A DNA stretch of 64,000 nucleotides from Delftia tsuruhatensis (GCF_903815225.1 NZ_LR813084.1:2832501-2896500), one strand, 5' to 3'; shown: positions 45,083-55,677, counted from the stretch's first letter. Made by a program: numbers and translations. The notes: a model not told the origin generated them from the sequence alone.

Positions 45083-47575
45083 ATGAACGCCCCCGTCGAC
45101 GTTTCCTTCTTCCATCGCGCCGCCAAGCCGCTGACCAGCTACCGTCCGTACTGGGCCAAGCGCTTCGGCACGGCGCCGTTCCTGCCGATGAGCCGGGCCG
45201 AGATGGACCAGCTCGGCTGGGACAGCTGCGACGTGATCCTGGTGACGGGCGACGCCTATGTGGATCACCCCAGCTTCGGCATGTCGGTGATCGGCCGGGT
45301 GCTGGAGGCGCAGGGCTTTCGAGTGGGCATCATCGCCCAGCCCGACTGGCAAAGCGCCGATGCCTTCAAGGCCCTGGGCCGTCCCAACCTGTTCTGGGGC
45401 GTGACGGCGGGCAACATGGATTCGATGATCAACCGCTACACGGCCGATCGCAAGATCCGCTCCGACGACGCCTACACGCCAGGCGATGTCGGCGGCAAGC
45501 GCCCGGACCGCGCGGCCATCGTCTACAGCCAGCGCTGCCGCGAGGCCTACAAGGATGTGCCCATCGTGCTGGGTGGCATCGAGGGCAGCCTGCGCCGGAT
45601 CGCCCACTACGATTACTGGAGCGACAAGGTGCGCCGCTCCATCGTGGTGGACAGCAAGTGCGACATCCTGCTGTACGGCAACGCCGAACGCGCCCTGGTC
45701 GAGGTGGCCCACCGCCTGGCCGCGCGCGAGCCAGTGGAAGAGATCACCGACGTGCGCGGCACGGCCTTCTTCCGCCGCGCCTCGGAAGACGGCTGGTTCG
45801 AGCTGGACTCCACCGTCGTGGACGAGCCCGGCATCGTCGAGCCCCACATCAATCCCTACATGACCACCAGCGAGCAGGCCGAGGCCCAGGGCCAGACCTG
45901 CTCCAAGGAAGACGGCGAGGCCGTCGCAAAGCCTGGCGGTGCCTCGGTCGCCGCCGTGCAGCCTGTTGCGGCCCAGACCATCCAGTTCGTGCCCAACCCC
46001 GCGCTGCGCGGCAAGGGCCGGCAGCCCCCGCGCGACAGGACCGTACTGCGCCTGCCCAGCTATGAACAGGTCAAGGCCGACCCCATCCTCTACGCCCACG
46101 CCAACCGCGTGCTGCATCTGGAGACCAATCCCGGCAATGCGCGCGCCCTGGTCCAGGCCCATGGCGAAGGCGTGACCGCACGCGATGTCTGGCTCAACCC
46201 GCCCCCGATCCCGCTGACCACGGCCGAGATGGACTGGGTTTTCGGTCTGCCCTATGCGCGCAGCCCGCACCCCAGCTACGCGGACGACAAGGGCAGCCAC
46301 GAAGGCGAGACCAAGATCCCGGCCTGGGAGATGATCCGCACTTCGGTCAACATCATGCGCGGCTGCTTCGGTGGCTGCACCTTCTGCTCCATCACCGAGC
46401 ACGAGGGCCGCATCATCCAGAGCCGCTCCGAGGATTCCATCATCCAGGAGGTCGAGGAGATCCGCGACAAGGTCAAGGGCTTCACCGGCACCATCTCCGA
46501 CCTGGGCGGCCCCACGGCCAACATGTACCGCCTGGGCTGCAAGAGTCCCGAGATCGAGGCCGCCTGCCGCAAGCCCAGCTGCGTCTTCCCGGGCATCTGC
46601 CAGAACCTGCACACCGACCATGGTCCCTTGATCAAGATCTACCGCCGCGCGCGCAACCTGCCCGGCATCAAGAAGATCCTGATCGGCTCGGGCCTGCGCT
46701 ACGACCTGGCCGTGAAGTCGCCCGAGTATGTCAAGGAGCTGGTCCAGCACCATGTGGGCGGCTACCTGAAGATCGCGCCCGAGCACACCGAATCCGGGCC
46801 GCTGTCCAAGATGATGAAGCCCGGTATCGGCAGCTACGACCGCTTCAGGCAGATGTTCGAGCAGTTCAGCGAGGAAGCCGGCAAGAAGCAGTACCTGATC
46901 CCGTACTTCATCGCGGCCCACCCGGGCACCAGCGACGAGGACATGATGAACCTGGCCATCTGGCTCAAGAAGAACGGCTTCCGTGCCGACCAGGTGCAGA
47001 CCTTCTATCCCAGCCCCATGGCCACGGCCACGGCCATGTACCACTCGGGCCGCAACACGCTCACCAAGGTGCGCCGCCAGATGCGTGATGCGGGCGAGGA
47101 GTCGGTGGACATCGTGCGTGGCGAAAAGCGCCGCCGCCTGCACAAGGCGTTCCTGCGCTACCACGATCCCAACAACTGGCCGCTGCTGCGCGATGCGCTC
47201 AAGGCCATGGGCCGCGCCGACCTGATCGGCAACGGCAAGCAGCACCTGATCCCGACCTACCAGCCGCTGGTCGACGGTGGCTACCAGAGTGCACGGCGCA
47301 AGAACAGCACGCAGGGCACGGGCACGGCCGGCCGCGCCGTGGTCTCCCAGCAGGGCAAGGCCTACGCGCTCAACAAGGCGGCAGGCAAGGGGGCCAGACC
47401 CGGCAAGGTGCAGGAGGAGTCGCTGGAGCCCAGGGAGGACGTGCGCTTTCGCTCCAGCCAGCCCAAGCCGGGCCGCATGCTGACCCAGCACACGGGGCTG
47501 CCCCCGCGTGCCGGCGTGGGAGGCCAGGCCGGTGGCGGCCGCAAGGCGGCACCCGGCGGGCGCAAGCCACGCTGA
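45083..47575 (+). CDS. YgiQ family radical SAM protein
   Basis: An 830-residue protein from ATG 45083. The N-terminal UPF0313 domain begins [20 protein letters not shown] with [21 protein letters not shown] cobalamin-like Rossmann region follows, then the radical SAM core with the CxxxCxxC cluster motif [11 protein letters not shown] near residue 430. C-terminal motifs include [19 protein letters not shown] and [19 protein letters not shown]. The last 80 residues are basic and low-complexity ([26 protein letters not shown]). The biological reaction of YgiQ is not established. The gene stands alone. Confidence 0.93.
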   Translation: MNAPVDVSFFHRAAKPLTSYRPYWAKRFGTAPFLPMSRAEMDQLGWDSCDVILVTGDAYVDHPSFGMSVIGRVLEAQGFRVGIIAQPDWQSADAFKALGRPNLFWGVTAGNMDSMINRYTADRKIRSDDAYTPGDVGGKRPDRAAIVYSQRCREAYKDVPIVLGGIEGSLRRIAHYDYWSDKVRRSIVVDSKCDILLYGNAERALVEVAHRLAAREPVEEITDVRGTAFFRRASEDGWFELDSTVVDEPGIVEPHINPYMTTSEQAEAQGQTCSKEDGEAVAKPGGASVAAVQPVAAQTIQFVPNPALRGKGRQPPRDRTVLRLPSYEQVKADPILYAHANRVLHLETNPGNARALVQAHGEGVTARDVWLNPPPIPLTTAEMDWVFGLPYARSPHPSYADDKGSHEGETKIPAWEMIRTSVNIMRGCFGGCTFCSITEHEGRIIQSRSEDSIIQEVEEIRDKVKGFTGTISDLGGPTANMYRLGCKSPEIEAACRKPSCVFPGICQNLHTDHGPLIKIYRRARNLPGIKKILIGSGLRYDLAVKSPEYVKELVQHHVGGYLKIAPEHTESGPLSKMMKPGIGSYDRFRQMFEQFSEEAGKKQYLIPYFIAAHPGTSDEDMMNLAIWLKKNGFRADQVQTFYPSPMATATAMYHSGRNTLTKVRRQMRDAGEESVDIVRGEKRRRLHKAFLRYHDPNNWPLLRDALKAMGRADLIGNGKQHLIPTYQPLVDGGYQSARRKNSTQGTGTAGRAVVSQQGKAYALNKAAGKGARPGKVQEESLEPREDVRFRSSQPKPGRMLTQHTGLPPRAGVGGQAGGGRKAAPGGRKPR

Positions 47576-47593
47576 AGCGCGGCGGCGCCGCCC

Positions 47594-50053
47594 TCAGTTG
47601 ACCGGGGCCAGCGTGCCCTGCCATTGGCGGGTCACGGCCTGGGCTCCGCCCTCGAAGTACTGGGTATCCAGGGGCACGGGCCGTGCCAGCGCGTAGCCCT
47701 GGGCATAGTCCACGCCCATGGCCTGCAGGGCCTGGGCGATCTCGCGGGTTTCCACATATTCGGCCACGGTCCGCTTGCCGAGGATGTGACCTATGCGGTT
47801 GATCATCTCGACCATGGCATGGTTGCTGGGGTCCTTGAGCATGTCGAGCACGAAGCCGCCATCGATCTTCAGATAGTCCACGGGCAACTGCTTGAGGTAG
47901 GTCAGCGAGGACATGCCCACGCCGAAGTCGTCCAGCGCGAAGCGGCAGCCCAGCGTGCGCAGGGCCTGGATCAGCCGTGTGGCGCTGGACAGGCTGGCGA
48001 TGGCGCTGGTCTCGGTGATCTCGAAGCACAGCAGTTGCGGAGCAATGCCGTGCGTGCTCAACTGGGTCTGCACGAAGTCCAGCAGTCCATCGTCATCCAG
48101 GCTGGGACCCGACAGATTGATGGCACAGGTCTCTATGTGGCGCAGTGCCGCGGGGTGGGCGGCCAGTGTGGCGAGCGTCTTGGCGACCACCCAGCGGTCC
48201 ACGGAGGGCATGATGCCGTAGCGTTCGGCGGCGGGAATGAAGCTGGCCGGCGAGATGATCTGCCCCTGCTCGTCGCGCAGTCGCAGCAGCACCTCGAAAT
48301 GCAGGCCGCGGTGGCCGTCGGGCTGCAGTGGTGCAATGCTTTGCGCATACAGGCAAAAGCGCTCCTGGTCCAGTGCCGCGCGTATGCGCGTGACCCATTC
48401 CATCTCGCTGACATGGCGCGTGTACTCGCCGTCATCGCTGCGGTAGACATAGATGCGGTTGCGGCCGCGCTCCTTGGCTCGGTAGCAGGCCATGTCGGCC
48501 ATGCGCAGCAGATCCTGGGCGGACTGGACCTCGCCCCCGATGTGGACCAGGCCGATGCTCAGGCCGGTGCGCAGCACCTGCTTGCCCCAGTGCACATGCA
48601 GGGCCTCCGCAGCCTGGCGCAGCTTCTCCGCGATGCGCAGCGCGGGCTCGGGCGGGCAGTTTTCCAGCAGGATGCCGAACTCGTCACCGCCCAGCCGCGC
48701 CAGAGTATCGGTCTCGCGCAGGTTGTGCAGCAGCAGGCGGCTGACTTCGCAGAGCATCTCGTCACCCGCCGGATGGCCGCAGGTCTCGTTGATGAGCTTG
48801 AACTGGTCCAGATCCATGTAGAGCAGGGCGGCGGGGCGCAGCCGGTGCTGGCCCTGATTGAGCAGGCGCTGCAGACGCCGTTCGAACTCCACGCGGTTTT
48901 CCAGCCCGGTGAGGCCATCGTGGCTGGCATGCCAGGACAACTGGTCCAGGTACTGCTGCTCGCGCGAGACATCCCTGAGCACGATCACCGCGCCGGCGGG
49001 GCGTTCCCCGCCGCCACTGATCGCCGAGCCCATGAGCTTGACGGGCACGATGCTGCGGTCATGGCGCCGCAGCCAGCGCGTGTGCTCCTCGCGCAATTGC
49101 TGGCCCGACAGGAGATGGGTGAGCAGACTTTCCGCCGTCTGCGTGGTGTCGATGCTGTTGAAATGCAGGCCCTTGGCCAGGTGCTGGCCTCTGAGCTGCT
49201 GCTCGCTGCAGCCGAGCAGGCCCAGGGCGGCGGGGTTGGCGTAGTCCACCACGCCCTGTGCGTCCGTCGTGATCACCGCGTCACCCAGAGAGGCCAGCGT
49301 GGTCTGCGCACGTTCCTTTTCGGTCAGCAGATCGTTTTGTACCTGCTGGCGCTGCAGCAGCATGTGGCGGGTATGCCAAGCCGCCACCAGGATCAATGCA
49401 AGCCCCAGTGCCAGATGTATGCCTTGCAGCCACATCACCATCTGCCGTGAGCTGCGGCCCAGTGAAGCGCTGAACTGCTGCGTGGCCGGCGTGACGCCTG
49501 CATTGATCTGCTCGATCTCGCGCTTCCAGGTGGCGGCGTCTTCGGCGCTGACACTGCCTACGGCATGGCGCTGGGCGATCTCCCTGGCCAGTCTGTCGAG
49601 CTGCTGGAGGTACTGGTCACCCTGTGCCCAATAGCGGTAGGGCTCCTGCAGCAGTTCCACATGGCGGAAGGTCTGCATCAACCAGATCAGCGCATCGGCA
49701 TCATCGGGATGGTTACCGCCCTGCAGGATGCCTGCCCGGGCATCCTTGACGCGTGCTGGCACGTCGTCCAGGGCCACGCGCGCCTGCCAGTCGCCCGCGG
49801 GGATGCTCATGGCTTGCTCGAAGCGCGCGAGATCGCGCGCCGAGCCACTGTCCACATAACGGGTCAGCGCATAGATGGCATCCTTTTGCGCCTTGGACCA
49901 CAGGCTTTCGCCGGCCACGAACGCGCGCACCGCCGAGACCAGGTACAGGCTGCCGCTGGCCGTGACCACCAGCACCACGACCACCAGCACCAGCGGCCAG
50001 ATGCGCTGCACCAGCTGCATGGCAGGTACGCGGGCTGGGGGCTGGCTTTGCAT
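47594..50053 (-). CDS. Membrane PAS-GGDEF-EAL dual c-di-GMP protein
   Basis: An 819-residue protein. A first transmembrane helix (LVLVVVVLVVTASGSLYLVS) and a second (GIHLALGLALILVAAW) bracket a periplasmic helical domain of about 190 residues. A PAS domain follows (TTDAQGVVDYANPAALGLLG). The GGDEF domain has ARLGGDEFGILLE with an RxxD site five residues before (RETD). The EAL domain has FEVLLRLRDE, INLSG, EITETS, LDDFGVGMSSLTYLKQLPVD and EYVETREIA, keeping the catalytic set. Both activities are possible, with the GGDEF part perhaps regulatory. Confidence 0.92.
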   Translation of the reverse strand: MQSQPPARVPAMQLVQRIWPLVLVVVVLVVTASGSLYLVSAVRAFVAGESLWSKAQKDAIYALTRYVDSGSARDLARFEQAMSIPAGDWQARVALDDVPARVKDARAGILQGGNHPDDADALIWLMQTFRHVELLQEPYRYWAQGDQYLQQLDRLAREIAQRHAVGSVSAEDAATWKREIEQINAGVTPATQQFSASLGRSSRQMVMWLQGIHLALGLALILVAAWHTRHMLLQRQQVQNDLLTEKERAQTTLASLGDAVITTDAQGVVDYANPAALGLLGCSEQQLRGQHLAKGLHFNSIDTTQTAESLLTHLLSGQQLREEHTRWLRRHDRSIVPVKLMGSAISGGGERPAGAVIVLRDVSREQQYLDQLSWHASHDGLTGLENRVEFERRLQRLLNQGQHRLRPAALLYMDLDQFKLINETCGHPAGDEMLCEVSRLLLHNLRETDTLARLGGDEFGILLENCPPEPALRIAEKLRQAAEALHVHWGKQVLRTGLSIGLVHIGGEVQSAQDLLRMADMACYRAKERGRNRIYVYRSDDGEYTRHVSEMEWVTRIRAALDQERFCLYAQSIAPLQPDGHRGLHFEVLLRLRDEQGQIISPASFIPAAERYGIMPSVDRWVVAKTLATLAAHPAALRHIETCAINLSGPSLDDDGLLDFVQTQLSTHGIAPQLLCFEITETSAIASLSSATRLIQALRTLGCRFALDDFGVGMSSLTYLKQLPVDYLKIDGGFVLDMLKDPSNHAMVEMINRIGHILGKRTVAEYVETREIAQALQAMGVDYAQGYALARPVPLDTQYFEGGAQAVTRQWQGTLAPVN

Positions 50054-50374
50054 GGGCGGGGAAAGGGGCTTGCCTGCCGCGTCTCAGGCGATGGCGCACT
50101 TGCGGGCTGGCGCGGACCGGGACGGTGGCTGGCCCGTCGCAGGGGTGTGGACGGGAAATGGGTGCTTTCGGACCATGGGGCTGCCTCCAGATATGCCGAT
50201 TATGGGTGTTTCCAGATGTGATCAGGTTGTCCGGTTGTATGTGCAAGCACGATTTAAGAGGAGCAGGCTATCGCGGTAAAGAGGGCAGAGGCCGGTTGAC
50301 TGCCTGGATCCAGCGGGCAGGCGCGCTCTGCGCGGCTTGTAGGCTGCGCGCAGGCTATGCTTTTCGGTGTCCGC
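50054..50374. other. 321-bp intergenic region with a long inverted repeat
   Basis: No gene is visible. Upstream of the dual c-di-GMP gene it should hold its promoter, which I cannot place. Near the other end a 12-bp perfect inverted repeat (50333-50344 with 50373-50384) encloses a 28-base loop and overlaps the stop codon of the CoA-transferase gene. Confidence 0.4.
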
Positions 50375-50384
50375 CTACAAGCCG
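50333..50384 (-). terminator. Inverted repeat at the end of the CoA-transferase gene
   Basis: CGGCTTGTAGGC (50333-50344) pairs exactly with GCCTACAAGCCG (50373-50384). It covers the gene's stop and could be its terminator stem, though no T-run follows on the minus strand. A dispersed palindromic repeat is the other option. Confidence 0.45.
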
Positions 50385-51319
50385 TGCTGCGGTGCAGGGC
50401 GTGCAGGAAGCGGGTGGAGCGGCAGGTCCTCACGCTCGGCCAGGTCGGCCAGCTCGGCGCAGGTTAAAGGGGCGAGGAAGGCGGCCAGGGCCGAGTGCAT
50501 GGCGGGGCTGCGCATGCTGGCCACGCTGCCGTCGCCCGGCAGCGACGCGGCCGCGCACAGCCGTGCCGCGAAGTGCGGCTCCAGCGCCGCCACGGCCACG
50601 GAGCCATCCGCGCAGGGATAGACGCGGTAGCCTGCGTGCGCGCCGCCCACATCGCCATCGGGCTGGGTCAGTCCCCAATGCCAGGGCAGGGCCAGCCATT
50701 GCGCGGCCTGGGCCAGGCCCACCTCCTGGAGATGGCCATGGCCCAGGCGCTGGCGCAACAGCCACGCCTTGAGCACGGCTTCGCTGGCCATCAGCGCGCC
50801 GGCCATGTCGGCGAACAGGCTGGGTGGCATGGCGCCGCCCTGCACCAGGCCGGCCTCGGCCTGGTAGGTCAGGTCATGGCCCGGGATATCCGCCAGCGCA
50901 CCGGCGCTGCCCACGATACGCACCAGCGACAGTTGCGGATGGCGCGCGTGCAAAGCCTCCCAGTCCAGCCCGAGTTTGGCCAGCGCGGCAGGGCGGAACG
51001 AGGTCAGCAGCATGTCGGTGGCCTCCAGCGCATGATGCAGCGCGGCCTGGCCCTCCTCGGTCTTGAGTTGGGCCTGCCAGACGTCGATGCCCTGGTGCAT
51101 GTCGGCATAGGCCTTGGGACTGTAGAGCGCCATGGGGTCGGCGCCGGCCGGCCCGGGTGGCCGTGAGGGCTGCTCCAGCTTGCTGCATCGCGCGCCCATG
51201 GCGGCGCAGCGCATCAGGGCGGCGGGGCCGGGCAGATTCAGCGCCAGGCTCAGGATGCGTACACCGGAGAGAGGAAGGTCTTCTTCAGGCGATGAGGTGG
51301 CGGGAGCGGGATCGTGCAT
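50375..51319 (-). CDS. CaiB/BaiF family III CoA-transferase
   Basis: From ATG 51319 the protein has 314 residues. The family pattern is LPLSGVRILSLALNLPGPAA, LEQPSRPPGPAGADPM, and the putative catalytic aspartate region IPGHDLTYQAEAG, equivalent to the Asp of formyl-CoA transferase. It moves CoA between carboxylic acids; the donor and acceptor are unknown. It is shorter than typical family III enzymes (about 380-400 residues), and the C-terminal part is compact. Neighbours do not reveal a pathway. Confidence 0.85.
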   Translation of the reverse strand: MHDPAPATSSPEEDLPLSGVRILSLALNLPGPAALMRCAAMGARCSKLEQPSRPPGPAGADPMALYSPKAYADMHQGIDVWQAQLKTEEGQAALHHALEATDMLLTSFRPAALAKLGLDWEALHARHPQLSLVRIVGSAGALADIPGHDLTYQAEAGLVQGGAMPPSLFADMAGALMASEAVLKAWLLRQRLGHGHLQEVGLAQAAQWLALPWHWGLTQPDGDVGGAHAGYRVYPCADGSVAVAALEPHFAARLCAAASLPGDGSVASMRSPAMHSALAAFLAPLTCAELADLAEREDLPLHPLPARPAPQHGL

Positions 51320-51505
51320 GGGCAGGGTGTCGGACGCTTGGACGCTCCATGATCGCACTGCCGCCCTGGTGTGGCTGGCGCCGACGGGACGGCGAGGGTG
51401 CAAAAGCCGCCCGGTGCAAGGCCGCCGGAAATGAAAATGCCGCCAGGGCATGGGAGCGCCGGCGGCATGGCCGCATGCCCGGCCAGGCCGGGCACCTGCG
51501 AAGGA

Positions 51506-52702
51506 TCAGACCACCTTGGCGATGGCCTGGCAGACGTAGTCGATGTTCTTGCTGTTGAGCGCGGCCACGCACATGCGGCCCGTGTCCGTGCCGTAGACGC
51601 CGAACTCGGTGCGCAGGCGCACCATCTGGTCCTTGCTCAGGCCCGAGTAGCTGAACATGCCGATCTGCGTGGTGATGAAGCCCATGTCCTGCTGCACGCC
51701 GGCGGCCTTCAGGCCATCGACCAGCTTCTGGCGCATGGCCTTGATGCGCACGCGCATCTCGCCCAGTTCCTTCTCCCACAGCGCACGCAGCTCGGGGTTG
51801 TTCAGCACGGCGGCCACCACGGCGCCGCCGTGCGTGGGCGGGTTAGAGTAGTTGGTGCGGATGACGATCTTGAGCTGGCTCAGCACACGGGCCGCTTCTT
51901 CCTTGTCGTTGGCCACCACCGACAGGGCGCCCACACGCTCGCCATAGAGGCTGAAGCTCTTGGAGAACGAGGTCGACACGAAGATGTTCAGGCCGGCGGC
52001 CACGAACTTGCCGATCACGGCGCCGTCCTCGGCGATGCCATGGCCGAAGCCCTGGTAGGCCATGTCAAGGAAGGCCACCAGGCCCTTGGCCTTGACGGCA
52101 GTGATCACCTGATCCCACTGGGCGGGCGTGATGTCGTAGCCGGTGGGGTTGTGGCAGCAGGCGTGCAGCACCACGATGGTGCCGGCGGCGGCGGCGTTCA
52201 GGTCGGCCAGCATGCCTTCGAAGTTCACCTTGCGGTTGGCAGCGTCGTAGTAGGCATAGGTGCCCACCTCGAAGCCGGCGTTGGTGAAGATGGCCTTGTG
52301 GTTCTCCCAGCTCGGGTCGGAGATCAGCACCTTGGCGGCGGGGCTGATCCGCTTGAGGAAGTCGGCGCCGATCTTCAGGCCGCCAGTGCCGCCGATGGCC
52401 TGCACGGTGGAAACGCGGCCGGACTTGACCACATCGGATTCGGCGCCGAACACCAGGCTCTTGACCGCCGCGTCGTAGGCGGCAATGCCGTCGATGGGCA
52501 GGTAGCCGCGTGCCGTTGGCTTGTCCATCATGGCCTTCTCGGCGGCCTGCACGCACTCGAGCAAGGGCAGCTTGCCGTTGTCGTCGAAGTACACGCCCAC
52601 GCCCAGATTCACCTTGCTGGGATTGGTGTCGGCAGCGAACTGCTCGTTCAGACCCAGGATGGGGTCGCGGGGGGCCATTTCGACGGCGGTAAACAGAGAC
52701 AT
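51506..52702 (-). CDS. tyrB: Aromatic amino acid aminotransferase (class I, TyrB/AspC type)
   Basis: A 398-residue PLP enzyme from ATG 52702 (MSLFTAVEMAPRDPILGL). Landmarks are NLGVGVYFDDNGKLPLLECV, SDPSWENHKAIF, VVLHACCHNPTGYDIT, and the Schiff-base lysine in TSFSKSFSLYGERVGAL. It transfers amino groups between aromatic or dicarboxylic amino acids and 2-oxoglutarate. The choice between AspC and TyrB is not certain from sequence. It is divergent from uvrB. Confidence 0.93.
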   Translation of the reverse strand: MSLFTAVEMAPRDPILGLNEQFAADTNPSKVNLGVGVYFDDNGKLPLLECVQAAEKAMMDKPTARGYLPIDGIAAYDAAVKSLVFGAESDVVKSGRVSTVQAIGGTGGLKIGADFLKRISPAAKVLISDPSWENHKAIFTNAGFEVGTYAYYDAANRKVNFEGMLADLNAAAAGTIVVLHACCHNPTGYDITPAQWDQVITAVKAKGLVAFLDMAYQGFGHGIAEDGAVIGKFVAAGLNIFVSTSFSKSFSLYGERVGALSVVANDKEEAARVLSQLKIVIRTNYSNPPTHGGAVVAAVLNNPELRALWEKELGEMRVRIKAMRQKLVDGLKAAGVQQDMGFITTQIGMFSYSGLSKDQMVRLRTEFGVYGTDTGRMCVAALNSKNIDYVCQAIAKVV

Positions 52703-52830
52703 GAAACGTCCTTGGGAGATCTTGGGAGGTGGAAAAACTTCGGCTAGCCCCAAGCTACGGTAGGCTTTCGGGTTAACCCATGAATTCTAGCGATCTCGCT
52801 GGCCTCCACCCACTTTTGCGAACCCACGTC

Positions 52831-54918
52831 ATGCACGAAGTCTCTGATTCCTCCCCGGCACCTGCGGCCTCCGGCCAGTTCGTGCACTTCGAGGGCTCCC
52901 CGTTCCAGCTGTTCCAGCCATATCCGCCCGCCGGCGACCAGCCGGCGGCCATCGAGAAGCTGGTGGAAGGCGTCGAGGACGGAGAAGCCTTCCAGACCCT
53001 GCTGGGCGTGACAGGCTCGGGCAAGACCTTCACCATGGCCAACGTGATCGCCCGGCTGGGTCGCCCGGCCATCGTCTTCGCGCCCAACAAGACCCTGGCC
53101 GCCCAGCTGTACAGCGAATTCCGGGAGTTCTTTCCGAAGAACTCCGTCGAGTATTTCGTCAGCTACTACGACTACTACCAGCCCGAGGCGTATGTGCCGC
53201 AGCGCGACCTGTTCATCGAAAAGGACAGCGCCATCAACGAGCACATCGAACAGATGCGGCTGTCCTGCACCAAGAGCCTCATGGAGCGCCGCGACGTGGT
53301 CATCGTGGCCACGGTCTCGGCCATCTACGGCATCGGCGAGCCCGAGAGCTACCACCGCATGATCATGACGCTGCGCACGGGCGATCGCATCAACCAGCGC
53401 GACGTCATCGCGCAGCTGATCCGCATGCAGTACCAGCGCAACGACCAGGACTTCAGCCGGGGCAAGTTCCGTGTGCGAGGGGACACCATCGACGTGTTTC
53501 CGGCCGAGCACTCCGAGCTGGCCATCCGCATCGAGCTGTTCGATGACGAGGTCGAAAGCCTGCAACTGTTCGATCCGCTCACCGGCCGCGTGCGCCAGAG
53601 CATTCCTCGCTTCACCGTCTATCCGAGCAGCCACTACGTCACTCCGCGCGACAAGGTCCTGGCCGCCGTCGAGACCATCAAGCTGGAACTGGCCGAGCGG
53701 CTCAAGCAACTGGTGGATGGCGGCAAGCTGGTCGAGGCCCAGCGCCTGGAGCAGCGCACACGCTTCGATCTGGAGATGCTCACCGAGGTCGGTCACTGCA
53801 AGGGCATCGAGAACTACACGCGCCACCTTTCGGGCGCGGCCCCTGGCGAGCCCCCCAGCACGCTGACCGACTACCTGCCGCGTGATGCCATCATGTTTCT
53901 GGATGAAAGCCACCAGATGATCGGCCAGCTCAACGCCATGTACAGCGGCGACCGCTCGCGCAAGACCACGCTGGTGGAGTATGGCTTTCGGCTTCCTTCG
54001 GCGCTGGACAACCGTCCGCTCAAGTTCGAGGAGTTCGAGCGCCGCATGCGCCAGGTCATCTTCGTCTCCGCCACGCCGGCCGATTATGAGAAGACCCATT
54101 CGGGCCAGGTCGTGGACCAGGTCGTGCGTCCGACGGGTCTGATCGATCCCGAGATCGAGGTGCGCCCCGCCACCCATCAGGTAGACGATGTGCTGCAGGA
54201 GATCCGCCTGCGTGTCGAGCGCGGCGAGCGCGTGCTCATCACCACGCTGACCAAGCGCATGGCCGAGCAGCTCACCGAATACTTGGGCGACAACGGCGTC
54301 AAGGTGCGCTACCTGCACTCCGATGTGGACACGGTGGAGCGGGTGGAGATCATCCGGGACCTGCGCCTGGGAGCCTTCGATGTGCTGGTGGGCATCAACC
54401 TGCTGCGCGAGGGGCTGGACATCCCCGAAGTCTCCCTGGTCGCCATCCTCGATGCGGACAAGGAAGGCTTTCTGCGCGCCGAGCGCAGTCTGATCCAGAC
54501 CATAGGGCGTGCGGCGCGCAACCTGCACGGCAAGGCCATCCTTTACGCGGACCGTGTCACGGATTCGATGAAGAAGGCCATCGGCGAGACCGAGCGCCGC
54601 CGTGCGAAGCAGATGGCCTTCAACGCAGAAAACGGGATAGAGCCAAAGCAGATTGTCAAGCGGGTGAAAGACCTGATTGATGGTGTCTATAGCGAAAAAA
54701 GTGGCAAGGAAGCGGAACGTCTGGAGGCCAGGCAACTCGAACGAGCGCGTGTCGAGGACATGTCCGAGAAGGATGTGGCCAAGGAAATCAAGCGTCTGGA
54801 AAAGCAGATGCTCGAACATGCGCGCAGCCTGGAGTTCGAACAGGCGGCGCGGGTGCGCGACCAGCTGGCGCTGCTCAAGGAGCAACTGTTCGGAGGCTCA
54901 TCCGCACAGGTTTCCTGA
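52831..54918 (+). CDS. uvrB: UvrABC system protein B
   Basis: From ATG 52831 the protein has 695 residues; an in-frame ATG at 52780 directly after the palindrome GGGTTAACCC would add 17. It is the damage-verification helicase of nucleotide excision repair. Walker [17 protein letters not shown], the beta-hairpin region [17 protein letters not shown], the DEAD-like [50 protein letters not shown] and QTIGRAARN are all present. The C-terminal UVR motif binds UvrC. No LexA box is visible upstream. Confidence 0.97.
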   Translation: MHEVSDSSPAPAASGQFVHFEGSPFQLFQPYPPAGDQPAAIEKLVEGVEDGEAFQTLLGVTGSGKTFTMANVIARLGRPAIVFAPNKTLAAQLYSEFREFFPKNSVEYFVSYYDYYQPEAYVPQRDLFIEKDSAINEHIEQMRLSCTKSLMERRDVVIVATVSAIYGIGEPESYHRMIMTLRTGDRINQRDVIAQLIRMQYQRNDQDFSRGKFRVRGDTIDVFPAEHSELAIRIELFDDEVESLQLFDPLTGRVRQSIPRFTVYPSSHYVTPRDKVLAAVETIKLELAERLKQLVDGGKLVEAQRLEQRTRFDLEMLTEVGHCKGIENYTRHLSGAAPGEPPSTLTDYLPRDAIMFLDESHQMIGQLNAMYSGDRSRKTTLVEYGFRLPSALDNRPLKFEEFERRMRQVIFVSATPADYEKTHSGQVVDQVVRPTGLIDPEIEVRPATHQVDDVLQEIRLRVERGERVLITTLTKRMAEQLTEYLGDNGVKVRYLHSDVDTVERVEIIRDLRLGAFDVLVGINLLREGLDIPEVSLVAILDADKEGFLRAERSLIQTIGRAARNLHGKAILYADRVTDSMKKAIGETERRRAKQMAFNAENGIEPKQIVKRVKDLIDGVYSEKSGKEAERLEARQLERARVEDMSEKDVAKEIKRLEKQMLEHARSLEFEQAARVRDQLALLKEQLFGGSSAQVS

Positions 54919-54977
54919 GGCGGCGCCCTGTCTGAGGCCCGTTAGCTTCTGTTACCCGACAAATTTGATGGGGAATG

Positions 54978-54986
54978 TGGTATACT
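54978..54986 (+). promoter_or_regulatory. iscR promoter with extended -10
   Basis: TGGTATACT (54978-54986) is an extended -10 element, TATACT being at 54981-54986. A -35-like CCGACA lies at 54956-54961 with a long spacer. The mRNA would carry about 150 bases of leader before iscR. IscR autoregulates such promoters in known systems; a consensus site is not clear here. Confidence 0.6.
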
Positions 54987-55017
54987 CGGGTTAAACACTC
55001 AACAACAACAAACTTCG

Positions 55018-55102
55018 ATGAAAAGAAGGGCTCTGAACCTTTTGAACAGGACGGAGTAAGGGCGGAGACTGTGCCCGGCTCCAGTCAATCGCTGGAGCGG
55101 GT
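55018..55102 (+). promoter_or_regulatory. iscR leader with short ORF and hairpin
   Basis: A 13-codon frame (MKRRALNLLNRTE, 55018-55059) is followed by a 7-bp hairpin (55078-55084 with 55092-55098) flanked by CCC/GGG (55074-55076 and 55099-55101). This may be an untranslated structure or a leader peptide; no Shine-Dalgarno precedes the short frame. Confidence 0.35.
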
Positions 55103-55140
55103 GTTTCTGTAACGTACAAGCCTGACTGAAGGAGCTCGTA

Positions 55141-55677
55141 ATGCGTCTCACCACCAAAGGCCGTTTTGCGGTCACTGCAATGATCGACCTGGCCCTGCGC
55201 CAGAACAACGGCCCCGTCACGCTGGCTGCCATCAGCCAGCGGCAACAGATTTCGCTGTCGTATCTGGAGCAGCTGTTCGGCAAGCTGCGCCGCCATGAAC
55301 TGGTCGAGTCCACCCGTGGCCCCGGCGGAGGCTACACGTTGGCCCGCAAGGCCGGCGACATCACCGTGGCCGATATCATCGTCTCCGTGGACGAGCCCAT
55401 CGACGCCACCCAGTGCGGTGGCAAGGAAAACTGTCTGGGCGAGGCCGGTCGCTGCATGACCCACGAACTGTGGGCCGCGCTGAACCAGCGCATGGTCGAA
55501 TTCCTGGACTCCGTGACGTTGCAAAAGCTCGTCGACGAGCAACTGGCCAAGGGCATCCAGATCGAGGACAAGCCCGTGGTGCGCCGTGCGATCTCCACGG
55601 CCCCCGTGGTCAAGCCCATCCGCGTGAACGCTCCGAACTCGGTGTTCGCGCTGGGCAACGCTTTCGCCAAATCCTGA
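55141..55677 (+). CDS. iscR: Iron-sulfur cluster regulator IscR
   Basis: A 178-residue Rrf2-family regulator starting at ATG 55141 with AAGGAGCT upstream. The winged helix is RLTTKGRFAVTAMIDLALRQ followed by ISQRQQISLSYLEQLFGKLR. Three cysteines in CGGKENCLGEAGRC bind a [2Fe-2S] cluster, as in E. coli IscR. It senses cluster supply and represses the operon. The C-terminal extension (about 30 residues) is longer than in E. coli. It heads the ISC operon. Confidence 0.97.
   Translation: MRLTTKGRFAVTAMIDLALRQNNGPVTLAAISQRQQISLSYLEQLFGKLRRHELVESTRGPGGGYTLARKAGDITVADIIVSVDEPIDATQCGGKENCLGEAGRCMTHELWAALNQRMVEFLDSVTLQKLVDEQLAKGIQIEDKPVVRRAISTAPVVKPIRVNAPNSVFALGNAFAKS

Noticed and set aside
44876-47491. 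An 871-codon open frame on the minus strand
   Set aside because: It is the antisense shadow of the YgiQ gene.
52703-52830. LexA/SOS box before uvrB
   Set aside because: No CTGT-N8-ACAG pattern is visible in the intergenic region; only the palindrome GGGTTAACCC is seen.
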